Shown here piece by piece: positions 16,958 through 25,073 of a DNA stretch of 64,000 nt (the first letter of the stretch is position 1; every line of letters starts with the position of its first letter). The stretch covers positions 62,001 through 126,000 of the forward strand of contig JACRPY010000004.1 of NCBI GenBank assembly GCA_016222945.1, read 5' to 3'. Position numbers and translations under genes: made by a program. The notes under the pieces are model-generated. The model saw only the letters and a list, made by a program, of their open reading frames with translations. It was not told where the DNA came from and did not search any database. This DNA comes from Methanobacterium sp. (GTDB lineage: Archaea > Methanobacteriota > Methanobacteria > Methanobacteriales > Methanobacteriaceae).

Positions 16958-17270
16958 TATAATAATAAAAAAGGTTTATTAATTCTTTTTTATCCAATAA
17001 CTGCATCAACATGTTTTTATGAAATTTATAAGTTATATTCTGATTTGGAAGATAAACTCTTTAAAAATGGTATTCATAGAAATTATTGATACATAAATTT
17101 AATAAGGTTAATTTCCAAAAATGGATAAATACTTGTTTTAATAAAACATAATATAATTAATATAGAATCTAAAAGGAATTAGTTTAAGTTTAATTCTCTA
17201 AGTAAAATTGATTTTATTGTATTTTTTATAATTACTGAATTAATTATTTTAAAAAGGATAAAGTGATTAA
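16958..17270. other. 313-bp AT-rich intergenic region
   Basis: A T-run after the AMMECR1 stop (16983-16990) may terminate transcription. The rest is A/T-rich without a convincing ORF or hairpin; the last 60 bases should hold the promoter of the NOG1-like gene. I see nothing else in it. Confidence 0.4.
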
Positions 17271-18299
17271 ATGTTTATACCAACGGTACCCACACCGGAA
17301 GAAATTTTAGATAAAAGCTTTAGCAGGGCAAAAAAAGCTGCAAATAAAGTAAGAACATCAACAATTCCCCGCTACAAAAAATCAAAACAAACAGAAGAAG
17401 CAAGAATAAAAACAGCTTGTCAAGTTACAAAAGACACTTTCAACAACTTGCTGGACAAAACACCACAAGTAGAAAACATGCACATGTTCTATCAAGATTA
17501 TATTGATGTTATGGTAGGTGTAGATGAGCTTAAAAAGTCTCTTGGAGCTTTAAACTGGGCAGTAGGCATAATGAATAAACTTGAAAACGAATATGTATTT
17601 AAAGTAAGGAGATCAAGACCAGAAAACGCGGCAAATGTTAGAAAAGCAGCATTTGGAAGAATTTCATCTGTTGTACGCCAGATAAAAGATGAACTTGACT
17701 TTTTAGATTTTACTAAGGGTAAGCTTAGAAACATGCCCACAATCGACTTTGAAGCATTTACTCTCGTTATTGCAGGATTTCCAAATGTAGGAAAGTCCAC
17801 ATTGTTAAGACAGATAACTCCAGCAGAGCCTAAAGTTGCAGACTATCCCTTCACAACCCACGGGATCCAAATAGGGCATTTTGAGAAAAGATGGAAAAAA
17901 TACCAGATAATAGACACTCCTGGACTACTAGACCGGCCTATAATGGATATGAATAATATTGAGCTACGTGCAATGGTAGCCCTTGAACACCTTGCAGATG
18001 TTATTTTATACATTTTCGACGCATCTGAAACCTCCGGATATCCACTTGAATCACAGATGAGACTTTATAATGAAATAAGGCATGTTTTTGACACTCAAAT
18101 AATCTGTGTTTTTAACAAGATGGATTTAGTAGAAAATAATAAATATTTAGATGAATATATCAGTATGTTAGATAACCCTTTAATGATTTCAGCATCAAAT
18201 GGTTCTGGTGTGGATTTAATAATTAAGGAACTGGAGGAATATAATGGTGGAAAAAAAGGAAATAAAAACGAAAAAAGAGTTGGAAATGGAGAAAGCTGA
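17271..18299 (+). CDS. NOG1-family GTP-binding protein
   Basis: The 342-residue protein has the helical NOG1 N-terminus (about residues 1-155) and then the GTPase domain: G1 G-F-P-N-V-G-K-S-T, Y-P-F-T-T-H switch I, G3 D-T-P-G-L-L, G4 N-K-M-D and G5 S-A-S-N. NOG1 proteins act in large ribosomal subunit assembly. The C-terminus is short and overlaps the broken hsp20 gene by 56 nt in another frame. GTGATTAAATG is the start context. Confidence 0.88.
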   Translation: MFIPTVPTPEEILDKSFSRAKKAANKVRTSTIPRYKKSKQTEEARIKTACQVTKDTFNNLLDKTPQVENMHMFYQDYIDVMVGVDELKKSLGALNWAVGIMNKLENEYVFKVRRSRPENAANVRKAAFGRISSVVRQIKDELDFLDFTKGKLRNMPTIDFEAFTLVIAGFPNVGKSTLLRQITPAEPKVADYPFTTHGIQIGHFEKRWKKYQIIDTPGLLDRPIMDMNNIELRAMVALEHLADVILYIFDASETSGYPLESQMRLYNEIRHVFDTQIICVFNKMDLVENNKYLDEYISMLDNPLMISASNGSGVDLIIKELEEYNGGKKGNKNEKRVGNGES

Positions 18300-18706
18300 A
18301 GGAAATGATGCTCAAACAGAAGGAAATGTTTTAACTGAAACTGAAGATAAACCGCTGGAAAAAAGATTAGAACAAGGCCGAAATTCTGCACAAAAAATGT
18401 TTGAAGATATGATAAGCACATTCCGCGAAAAACAGGGAGATTTTGAAAAAGCAATGTCTGAATACACAGCCTCCACTGGAAAACTTTCAATGGACGTAAT
18501 AGAAACAGATACGGATATAATTGTTAAAGCAGACATTCCTGGCGTTATTCATTAAAAAAGAGAGGAAATATGGTGAAGTAAAAAGAACCGTTAGCTTGCC
18601 ACAACTCTTTAAAATAGATGAAGCCCATGCAAAATTTGATAACGGAGTTTTAACAGTAACTATTCCTAAAGAAGAGAAAAAGAAAACTCAATTAAAACTT
18701 GATTAA
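18244..18706 (+). pseudogene. Small heat shock protein Hsp20, internally deleted and frameshifted
   Basis: The first frame starts at ATG 18244 behind GGAGGA and encodes a normal Hsp20 N-terminus ending M-D-V-I-E-T-D-T-D-I-I-V-K-A-D-I-P-G, then stops after V-I-H at 18555. A second frame resumes with F-I-K-K-E-R-K-Y-G-E-V-K-R-T-V-S-L-P and ends with the usual F-D-N-G-V-L-T-V-T-I-P-K at 18706. About 30 residues of the alpha-crystallin core are missing at the junction near 18545. Either a deletion inactivated the gene or the sequence has an assembly error. Confidence 0.8.
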
Positions 18707-18731
18707 ACATTTTAAGCTTTTTTAAAAATTA

Positions 18732-18753
18732 AAACAGCAATATTAAGCTGTTT
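18732..18753. terminator. Hairpin between convergent hsp20 remnant and SIS gene
   Basis: AAACAGC (18732-18738) pairs with GCTGTTT (18747-18753) across an 8-nt loop, with T-rich DNA on both sides. Its position between convergent genes suits a bidirectional terminator. Confidence 0.45.
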
Positions 18754-18799
18754 AATATACTCCTTTCTTTTTATAAAGCCTTTAATTAAAAAAGGTAAA

Positions 18800-19825
18800 T
18801 TAGTATCTTACTTTTCCTATATGCCTTGTAGCTCCAGGATCTTCGCCATTAAAGTGTGCAAGATAATAAATAAACCATTCAAGTGGAACAACAAGTGCAA
18901 ACGGAGACATTAAATTATGCATGTTTGAATAATCTTTCATGTCATAAATTATTGGTTTAACACCTATTTTTTCACAAAACTCAATTGATTTTAATGTCAT
19001 TTCATCTCCAGGATAATCAGCATTTAGAAATACTATGGGGACATCCTTTTCAGCTCTTTCAATTAAACCATGTCTAAATTCGCCAGAATACAATGGACAG
19101 GCATGCTTTAGGGCGCCTTCCATGAACATGGTCATTGCCAGCTTATAAGCAAGACCGTAGTTTGGCCCGCTTCCCATACAATAAAATATATCATCATCTT
19201 TAAATTTTTCTGCAAGGTCTTTGTTTTCATTCTCTGTTTTTTTAATCAGACCTTCAGTGATTGATGGAAGCTTTTCAATGTCACCAAGAACCTCTTTTTT
19301 AACAGTTCCAGCATTGCTATCGTCTTCAGGCCCTTTTATACTGAATAAAATTTCATATAAACTCATTAATTGAGTCATATAAGTTTTAGTTCCAAGAATA
19401 GCTGATTCTCTTCCTCCGCTTGTAATTACAGTGTCATTAGCCTTTTTAATCATGGTGCATTGTTTTTCATTGGTTATGGCAACTGTATAAATATTATTTT
19501 CTTCTGCTCTTTTAAGTGCAGCCACAGTATCTGCTGTTTCTCCGGATTGAGAGGTTAGGAGAGCACCTGCGTTTCCAGTTCCTATTTTTTTGTTGTAAAA
19601 AAATTCATAGCCTGTGTAAACTTCTATATGTTTATCTGATAAAAAATCAAGGGCACTTTTAGCCGAATAACATGTTGAAAGTGAACTACCACATCCTAAA
19701 AGATATATTTTATCAAACTCTTCGAATTTTTCAGCTATTTCCTTCATATGGGATTTTTCTTCTTTTAATGTATCTTTTAAGGCATTGGGCTGTTCTAAAA
19801 TTTCATCATACATTGTATACTTCAT
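18800..19825 (-). CDS. SIS-domain sugar-phosphate isomerase/aminotransferase-like protein
   Basis: The 341-residue protein has two SIS domains: L-L-G-C-G-S-S-L-S-T with T-S-Q-S-G-E-T-A-D-T near residue 90, and a second with M-G-S-G-P-N-Y-G-L-A. It resembles the isomerase half of GlmS but lacks the glutamine amidotransferase half. Such archaeal proteins act on phosphorylated amino sugars; the substrate cannot be set from sequence. A long array of hairpins (19837-19948) fills its leader, and GAGGGG from the last unit is the ribosome site. Confidence 0.8.
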   Translation of the reverse strand: MKYTMYDEILEQPNALKDTLKEEKSHMKEIAEKFEEFDKIYLLGCGSSLSTCYSAKSALDFLSDKHIEVYTGYEFFYNKKIGTGNAGALLTSQSGETADTVAALKRAEENNIYTVAITNEKQCTMIKKANDTVITSGGRESAILGTKTYMTQLMSLYEILFSIKGPEDDSNAGTVKKEVLGDIEKLPSITEGLIKKTENENKDLAEKFKDDDIFYCMGSGPNYGLAYKLAMTMFMEGALKHACPLYSGEFRHGLIERAEKDVPIVFLNADYPGDEMTLKSIEFCEKIGVKPIIYDMKDYSNMHNLMSPFALVVPLEWFIYYLAHFNGEDPGATRHIGKVRY

Positions 19826-19836
19826 TATTTTCCCCT

Positions 19837-19995
19837 CAAAAATATTCTATTTTTGTGGCCCTCAAAATCTATGATTTTGTGGCCCTCGAAAATTTATAAA
19901 TTTTCGAAAGTTCGAAAACCTTAAGCTATCGGAAATCGAAGATTTCCGTTGCACCAAACATTTCATGTTGGAGTGTTTTTCTCAACCTCAAAATT
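19837..19995 (-). repeat. Array of at least four modular hairpins in the SIS gene leader
   Basis: Clear stems are CAAAAAT/ATTTTTG (19837-19855), CAAAATC/GATTTTG (19863-19879), CGAAAATTT/AAATTTTCG (19887-19906) and CGGAAATC/GATTTCCG (19930-19948). A bulged CCAAACAT/ATGTTGG follows at about 19953-19971. Loops are 2-5 nt. On the coding strand each of the two gene-proximal stems is followed by TTGAGGG. The gene-distal start reads GAGGTTGAGAAAA as at 805 and 8499. Confidence 0.8.
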
Positions 19996-20110
19996 TCAGT
20001 TTCTTGAAATATTTTTATCCTGTTTTTGTAATATCTCCAATTTTCATTAAAGTGTAAGTGTGAATATCATCTGATTTTTTTAATTTATATTTATTAACAC
20101 AATCTCTAAT

Positions 20111-20659
20111 TTAAACATTATTAAAAAGCTTGGAAATACAAACAGCCATTTTGGCAACTTCCACTGCATTTGTACCAATTAAAGCGATAGATGGCTCTTT
20201 TCCCCATGCTCCTTTGTGATATATCACATCTGGAACATCTTCTATCTGTTTAATGGCTGCTTCAACTCCCCATGGAATTGTTCCACCTTCAACACGCTTT
20301 ACATCTTCTGGTTCATCATTTCTATCATAGAAAGAGACTTTAAGACCTAATTTTTTGCAAATTTCTATTATTTTAGGGTCATATTTGATATTAATAGCGC
20401 TACGTTTTGAAGGATTATGTTTCATAATATTTAAAACTAAACGGGCCATATGTGAGGATACATTGAATTCTGGATCGATAAAAGCTATGGGTTTTCCATG
20501 TACAGTTGTAATACGTCCTGGAATTCCTGCTACATCTGTAATGTCTTGTGCATTTTCTTTTGCCATTACTATATTGCTTCTTACTTCTGGAATTAATGCC
20601 GCAAATTCTTCTGAATTTTGTAGAATTTCAATAGCTTTTTCTAGATTCTCTATTTCCAT
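20111..20659 (-). CDS. ThiN-domain (thiamine-phosphate synthase family) protein
   Basis: The 182-residue protein matches the archaeal ThiN domain: I-P-E-V-R-S-N-I-V-M-A, D-V-A-G-I-P-G-R-I-T, P-S-K-R-S-A-I-N-I-K-Y, and W-G-V-E-A-A-I-K. In most archaea ThiN is fused to ThiD and joins HMP-PP and thiazole phosphate; here it stands alone, without a ThiD part, so it may act with a separate ThiD or have a regulatory role. GAGGTATTCCT lies before its ATG. Confidence 0.8.
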   Translation of the reverse strand: MEIENLEKAIEILQNSEEFAALIPEVRSNIVMAKENAQDITDVAGIPGRITTVHGKPIAFIDPEFNVSSHMARLVLNIMKHNPSKRSAINIKYDPKIIEICKKLGLKVSFYDRNDEPEDVKRVEGGTIPWGVEAAIKQIEDVPDVIYHKGAWGKEPSIALIGTNAVEVAKMAVCISKLFNNV

Positions 20660-21206
20660 AGGAATACCTCTATTTCTAATTAAATATAAAATTAACGGAT
20701 TAGGTCTTTATTAACTATAATCTTTGTACAATATCCCTTACAATTTTATATAAATCCATGGGGCAATGTTTTAATTAATTTCATTAGATTTTAACATGTT
20801 ATAATGCTAAAAAACCATATTTTTGGTTTTGGTGAATACTTCTTAAATTATTTAAATAACTTCAGAATATATAATTGGTTTAATGCGATTACATTTATTT
20901 AATATTCATATATAATGTATTTTAGTATATTAAAGATTAAATATCCTCTTTTTTCTTTATTAAACTGATTAAATTTGTATAACTAAGCACTGAAAAAATA
21001 TTAGATATTTATGATACTAAGCAGTAACTTTAATGGATGAGATTTAACTACAATTCTATTTATAGCTCCTTTAAATCAAAAAAAGAGTTCTATAGTGGTC
21101 ATTTTCTAGATTTTAAATAAAAATATTTATATATAATGCATAAATTAAATAATTATGTCTAAATTTCCATCGTGTAATAACAATCTTTGGAATAGGAGGC
21201 GGTAAT
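20660..21206. other. 547-bp AT-rich divergent intergenic region
   Basis: No gene is visible. It carries the promoters of the ThiN gene (minus) and of the wall-protein gene (plus). A 26-nt stretch at 21068-21093 (CCTTTAAATC ... GAGTTCTAT) recurs upstream of the next wall-protein gene at 22663-22688. The remainder is low-complexity A/T. Confidence 0.45.
21118..21136 (+). promoter_or_regulatory. BRE/TATA element of the first wall-protein gene
   Basis: An A-rich BRE-like stretch (21118-21124) precedes TTTATATATAA (21126-21136), a good archaeal TATA box. Transcription would start near 21160, giving a leader of about 45 nt before the AGGAGG at 21194. Confidence 0.5.
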
Positions 21207-22433
21207 ATTAAACGACAAATGGCAATTGCCATATTTCTAGCATTTATGATGATTGCTGGAACTAGCGGGGCATTTGCAGTAGAAGGGGATGGAACTACTC
21301 AATCAGATGGTTCTACTGATCCAGGAAGCGCTGGAACATCTGAATCTGGTTCAACTGGTACTTGCTCAACGGATACGGGTTCAACTGGTACTTGCTCAAC
21401 GGATACTTGTTCCACTGACACGCCTGAGGTATCTACAGCACCTGCAGCTGCAGGGGATGTATCTACCAATGCAATAGTTATACGTGGTATATATATATGG
21501 GCTTCGCAACTATCGACCATAAATCCGGCGGATATAGCAAGTAAATATACGGATGTATATTTTTTAACACGATCAACCAGTGGTGCTAACTATGTTCCGG
21601 AATTGATAGCTGCTATGAATGCACTCCACCCACTTAATGTTAGAGTACATGCATGGATGGTATGTTTTAAAAATGGAGGTTCTTTTGTGAATCCTTCAGG
21701 GTTTTATTCATACACAGTGCCTGTTTATCTCTATTCAACAAAACGATGGGGTAAAAAGCTCGTTGCTTACAAAGTCAAGAAACGAGGTAAATATATCATT
21801 AAGTATCGGTACAAAAAAGGGTGGATATACACACCAGTTTACGGATATAACACAGTTACGGGATATGATACATCTTATACTGACACTTTAGTCAATTACA
21901 TTGGAGATGTTTCGACTGTAAAAGATGGTATGGGTAATTATGTAGATGGAATTCATCTGGATTATGTTAGATACTCAGGAGTTGGAGCTAATGCAGCTTA
22001 TAACCAGCCAGGAGGAGCCATTGCAGCAAGAGATACAATAACTAATTTTGTTAAAAGAGTACATGATAAGGTAAGACCTACTGCGTGGCTTACAGCAGCA
22101 GTAATGCCAGAAACAAGCAATAACGAATTTTATTACGGGCAATGTTACTCAGCAATGGGACAATATCTTAATTATGAGGTCCCTATGATTTACAAAGGAA
22201 ACTATGGACAAAGTACAGCATGGATTCAAGCAACTACACAATGGATTGCAACCCATTCTGGTGGAACTCCAATTATAGCAGGACTCCAAACATACCGTTC
22301 TGATTCACAACCAACACCAATACCATACAGTGAATTATTAAATGATGTTTGGAAATCGCAAGATGGTGGAGCATTAGGATTTGCATTTTTCAGGTATGGA
22401 TTACTTAACTGGAATGGATATGTTAACCCGTAA
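21207..22433 (+). CDS. Secreted TIM-barrel glycoside-hydrolase-like wall protein, probable ATT start
   Basis: The signal peptide needs the residues K-R-Q before M-A-I-A-I-F-L-A-F, and AGGAGG (21194-21199) is 7 nt from an in-frame ATT at 21207 but 19 nt from the ATG at 21219; I therefore favour an ATT start. The mature protein has a Thr/Ser/Cys repeat linker (G-S-T-G-T-C-S-T-D), then a TIM barrel with R-V-H-A-W-M-V-C-F and V-D-G-I-H-L-D-Y-V-R-Y, as in GHL10/DUF187-like hydrolases. A Lys/Tyr/Trp-rich insertion sits between S-Y-T-V and G-Y-D-T-S. It is a likely pseudomurein or surface-glycan enzyme. Confidence 0.75.
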   Translation: MKRQMAIAIFLAFMMIAGTSGAFAVEGDGTTQSDGSTDPGSAGTSESGSTGTCSTDTGSTGTCSTDTCSTDTPEVSTAPAAAGDVSTNAIVIRGIYIWASQLSTINPADIASKYTDVYFLTRSTSGANYVPELIAAMNALHPLNVRVHAWMVCFKNGGSFVNPSGFYSYTVPVYLYSTKRWGKKLVAYKVKKRGKYIIKYRYKKGWIYTPVYGYNTVTGYDTSYTDTLVNYIGDVSTVKDGMGNYVDGIHLDYVRYSGVGANAAYNQPGGAIAARDTITNFVKRVHDKVRPTAWLTAAVMPETSNNEFYYGQCYSAMGQYLNYEVPMIYKGNYGQSTAWIQATTQWIATHSGGTPIIAGLQTYRSDSQPTPIPYSELLNDVWKSQDGGALGFAFFRYGLLNWNGYVNP

Positions 22434-22490
22434 CTCAAATTCTTTTTTTTAAGAATTTGAGAAAAATCCTTTTTTTTATTTTTTTTTGAA
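22434..22490 (+). terminator. Strong hairpin plus T-tract terminator
   Basis: CTCAAATTCTT (22434-22444) pairs with AAGAATTTGAG (22451-22461) over a T6 loop and is followed by two long T-runs up to about 22487. It starts right after the stop codon of the wall-protein gene. Confidence 0.7.
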
Positions 22491-22806
22491 AATTTAAATA
22501 ATTCATAAAATCGTCAAAAATCAATTAATTTTAGATTACTATCTTCATATCATATGTAAATTCAATATTCTTTTTAAATTAATTTCCAGTCAATTTGAAA
22601 ATACTAATTGAAAAATCAGTAATTAATAAATGTAATTTTTTAATTTAATCCCTTATTTCATGCCTTTAAATTCAAAAAGGAGTGCTATGAACATGTTTTT
22701 AAAAAGCTTAAATCAAAAGATTTATATGTTCAAAAACACCATAGTTCTTTGTCAATAACTCCAAATGGTGTTAATTGACATCTGGAAAAACTGGGAGGCA
22801 ATATAA
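22491..22806. other. Leader region of the endoisopeptidase gene
   Basis: The first 170 bases are plain A/T. From 22663 a conserved element, a possible 23-codon ORF and a hairpin follow (separate entries). GGGAGG at 22793-22798 is the ribosome site of the main gene. Confidence 0.45.
22687..22758 (+). CDS. Possible 23-residue leader peptide
   Basis: ATG 22687 lies 4 nt after AAGGAG (22677-22682) and opens M-N-M-F-L-K-S-L-N-Q-K-I-Y-M-F-K, ending at TAA 22756-22758. Its last codons fall in the left arm and loop of a hairpin, AACACCAT (22735-22742) with ATGGTGTT (22765-22772). This could be an attenuation-like leader for the wall gene at 22807, or chance. Confidence 0.3.
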   Translation: MNMFLKSLNQKIYMFKNTIVLCQ

Positions 22807-25020
22807 ATGAAGCGACTTTTGTTGCTTACAATGTTGCTCATATTTGGTGTAGCATTGATAAATGCAACAAATATATATGCCGCCACAGAAAATTCACAGA
22901 CTCCAGAAATAATCCCAAATCATAGTATAGTTCAAGAAAACTTAACAGACAACCAGAATAACGAGACTATTCAAAGTACGGCAGGATGTGCTGATGAAGG
23001 AGCATCAGAACCTGCAAGTGACACAACAGATGAAAATCTACAAACAACATCAAATTCTTCTAATTCAAGTGAAAATAGTGAAAACTCAAATAGCAGTAAT
23101 ATAACATACGTTCAAAATTCTAATGAAGCCGCAGGAGATGAATTTAAAAATGTTCATGGAATATGGCTAAAAGCCGAAGATGTGGGCATTTTAAATATAG
23201 ATGAAATAAAAGGAGCAGGAATTACAGATATATTCATCAAATCTAACTTACTTACAACACCAACATATCAAAGCGTGTTAACAGCGCTTTTAAACAAGCT
23301 TAGTGGTACAAGCATACGAGTTCATGCATGGATAACATGCTTTAAGGACGCCAATGGAAATTGGATTGATCCTCAAGGTAAATACAGTTACACAGTAAAA
23401 GTTCCCTATGTAGTAAAAAAATACCAAACAAAGTACAAACAAAAGTACCAGTATTGGTATAAATCTAAAGGTAAATGGAAGTATAAATGGAAGTATAAAT
23501 GGATTTACAAGTGGAATTACAAATACGCATACAAAGATGAAGTAAGAACAGGCTACGACACATCAAAAATCGATTCGTTAATCACTTCAATTACAGGAAT
23601 TGCAAGAGATTATAATATAGATGGCATCCATCTTGACTATGTAAGATATCCTGGTACTGCATATAAAAATGCAGGAGGAACTGAAGCAGTTACTTCATTC
23701 GTAAAACGCGTTTACGATGCAGTAAAACAGGTAAAACCTAAAGCAGCTATTTCAGCGGCTTTAATGCCTGAAACATCAGTTAACGGATATTACTATGGAC
23801 AAGATTACGTTAAACTAGCACCGTACCTTGATTTCCTTGTACCAATGATTTACAAAGGAAATTATAATAAGGACACAGCATGGGTTGGTTCAACTACAAA
23901 ATGGATAGTGGACCATTCTGGTGGAAAGCCAGTTTTAGCAGGCCTTCAAACATACGAATCTGATAATAATCTGGGAGTAATACCAGCAAATGAGCTAAAA
24001 GAAGACGTTAATTCAGCAATAAACAACGGAGCATCTGGATATGTATTATTCAGATATGGATTAATGGACAATGATTTCTTCACAAACCCCAATGACAATT
24101 CAATTAAATTCACACTAAGCCAGATTCAAAGTGCCGCAACAAGTCTAAAATCTTTCATCGATGCTAATAGTAGACTTCCAAATTACGTGCAAATAGGTAC
24201 AAAGCAGATTTCAATGCCTGAAATGCTAAGGCTAATGACTGTAAGCACATTACAGTTAAATGGAGGAATAACAACACCCGTAACATTAAAGAGTGTAAAT
24301 TCCCCTGGAAGCCCAACAGGTGATCAGGTAACTGGATCAATAAATAAAGCAGAGTATTTAGATATTGCACAGAGAATCCGGTCATTTATAGATTCAAATG
24401 GTGATGCACCAAATTACATAACAAGTTCTTTGGGCGATATCCGATATGAATCAGCCATTTACATCTACTCAAAGATATTGAACTTTTACAGCGGAAACAG
24501 TAGATTACCAAGCTATGTTGAAGTAAATCCTTGGAATTCAAATCCTTCACCGGATATTCCAACTGAACTACAACAGTACCTTCAGCCAACAGCTAACTGC
24601 CAGGTAAATGACAACCGTATAAAAGCACTTGCAACATCACTTACGAATGGTATAAGTTCCACCTATGATAAAGGTGTTAAAATCTTTAACTGGGCAAGAG
24701 ACAACTTAGGCTATTCATTCTATTACAATACAAAATATGGAGCAGTAGGCACATTGAATGCCAAAACAGGAAATTGTGTCGACACTTCTCATCTTGTGAT
24801 AGCACTTTCAAGAGCAGCGGGAATTCCAGCAAGATACATGCATGGAACATGTACATTTACAAGTGGTAATGTATACGGACATGTCTGGGCACAGCTTTAT
24901 ATAAATGGTAAATGGTACAATGCAGATGCCATAAGCAGTAAAAACACGTTCGGTGTTATAAACAACTGGAACACAGGCACATACACATTAAAAGGAACAT
25001 ATGCCTCTTTGCCATTTTAG
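22807..25020 (+). CDS. Secreted pseudomurein endoisopeptidase with TIM-barrel domain
   Basis: The 737-residue protein contains a signal peptide (residues 1-25), an Asn/Ser-rich linker to about 120, and a GHL10-like TIM barrel (I-R-V-H-A-W-I-T-C-F; I-D-G-I-H-L-D-Y-V-R-Y). A Lys/Tyr/Trp insertion lies inside the barrel. Two pseudomurein-binding repeats follow (S-F-I-D-A-N-S-R-L-P-N-Y-V, F-I-D-S-N-G-D-A-P-N-Y-I). The C-terminal transglutaminase-like domain shows its Cys in T-G-N-C-V-D-T-S-H, His in Y-G-H-V-W and Asp in Y-N-A-D-A. That domain type cleaves the peptide cross-links of pseudomurein in phage enzymes PeiW/PeiP; here it is probably a host autolysin for wall growth or division. Confidence 0.85.
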   Translation: MKRLLLLTMLLIFGVALINATNIYAATENSQTPEIIPNHSIVQENLTDNQNNETIQSTAGCADEGASEPASDTTDENLQTTSNSSNSSENSENSNSSNITYVQNSNEAAGDEFKNVHGIWLKAEDVGILNIDEIKGAGITDIFIKSNLLTTPTYQSVLTALLNKLSGTSIRVHAWITCFKDANGNWIDPQGKYSYTVKVPYVVKKYQTKYKQKYQYWYKSKGKWKYKWKYKWIYKWNYKYAYKDEVRTGYDTSKIDSLITSITGIARDYNIDGIHLDYVRYPGTAYKNAGGTEAVTSFVKRVYDAVKQVKPKAAISAALMPETSVNGYYYGQDYVKLAPYLDFLVPMIYKGNYNKDTAWVGSTTKWIVDHSGGKPVLAGLQTYESDNNLGVIPANELKEDVNSAINNGASGYVLFRYGLMDNDFFTNPNDNSIKFTLSQIQSAATSLKSFIDANSRLPNYVQIGTKQISMPEMLRLMTVSTLQLNGGITTPVTLKSVNSPGSPTGDQVTGSINKAEYLDIAQRIRSFIDSNGDAPNYITSSLGDIRYESAIYIYSKILNFYSGNSRLPSYVEVNPWNSNPSPDIPTELQQYLQPTANCQVNDNRIKALATSLTNGISSTYDKGVKIFNWARDNLGYSFYYNTKYGAVGTLNAKTGNCVDTSHLVIALSRAAGIPARYMHGTCTFTSGNVYGHVWAQLYINGKWYNADAISSKNTFGVINNWNTGTYTLKGTYASLPF

Positions 25021-25073
25021 GCATGCGCATATATTTCTTTCCTTTTCTTTCTTTTTTTTAAATAGAATTAAAA

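Noticed and set aside
21355..21420. Repeated ACTTGCTCAACGGATAC units as a CRISPR-like or regulatory repeat
   Set aside because: They lie in frame within a secreted protein and encode its Thr/Ser/Cys linker, so they are coding low complexity.
23440..23545. Short AAATGGAAGTAT repeats as a DNA satellite
   Set aside because: In frame and explained by the Lys/Trp/Tyr-rich protein segment.
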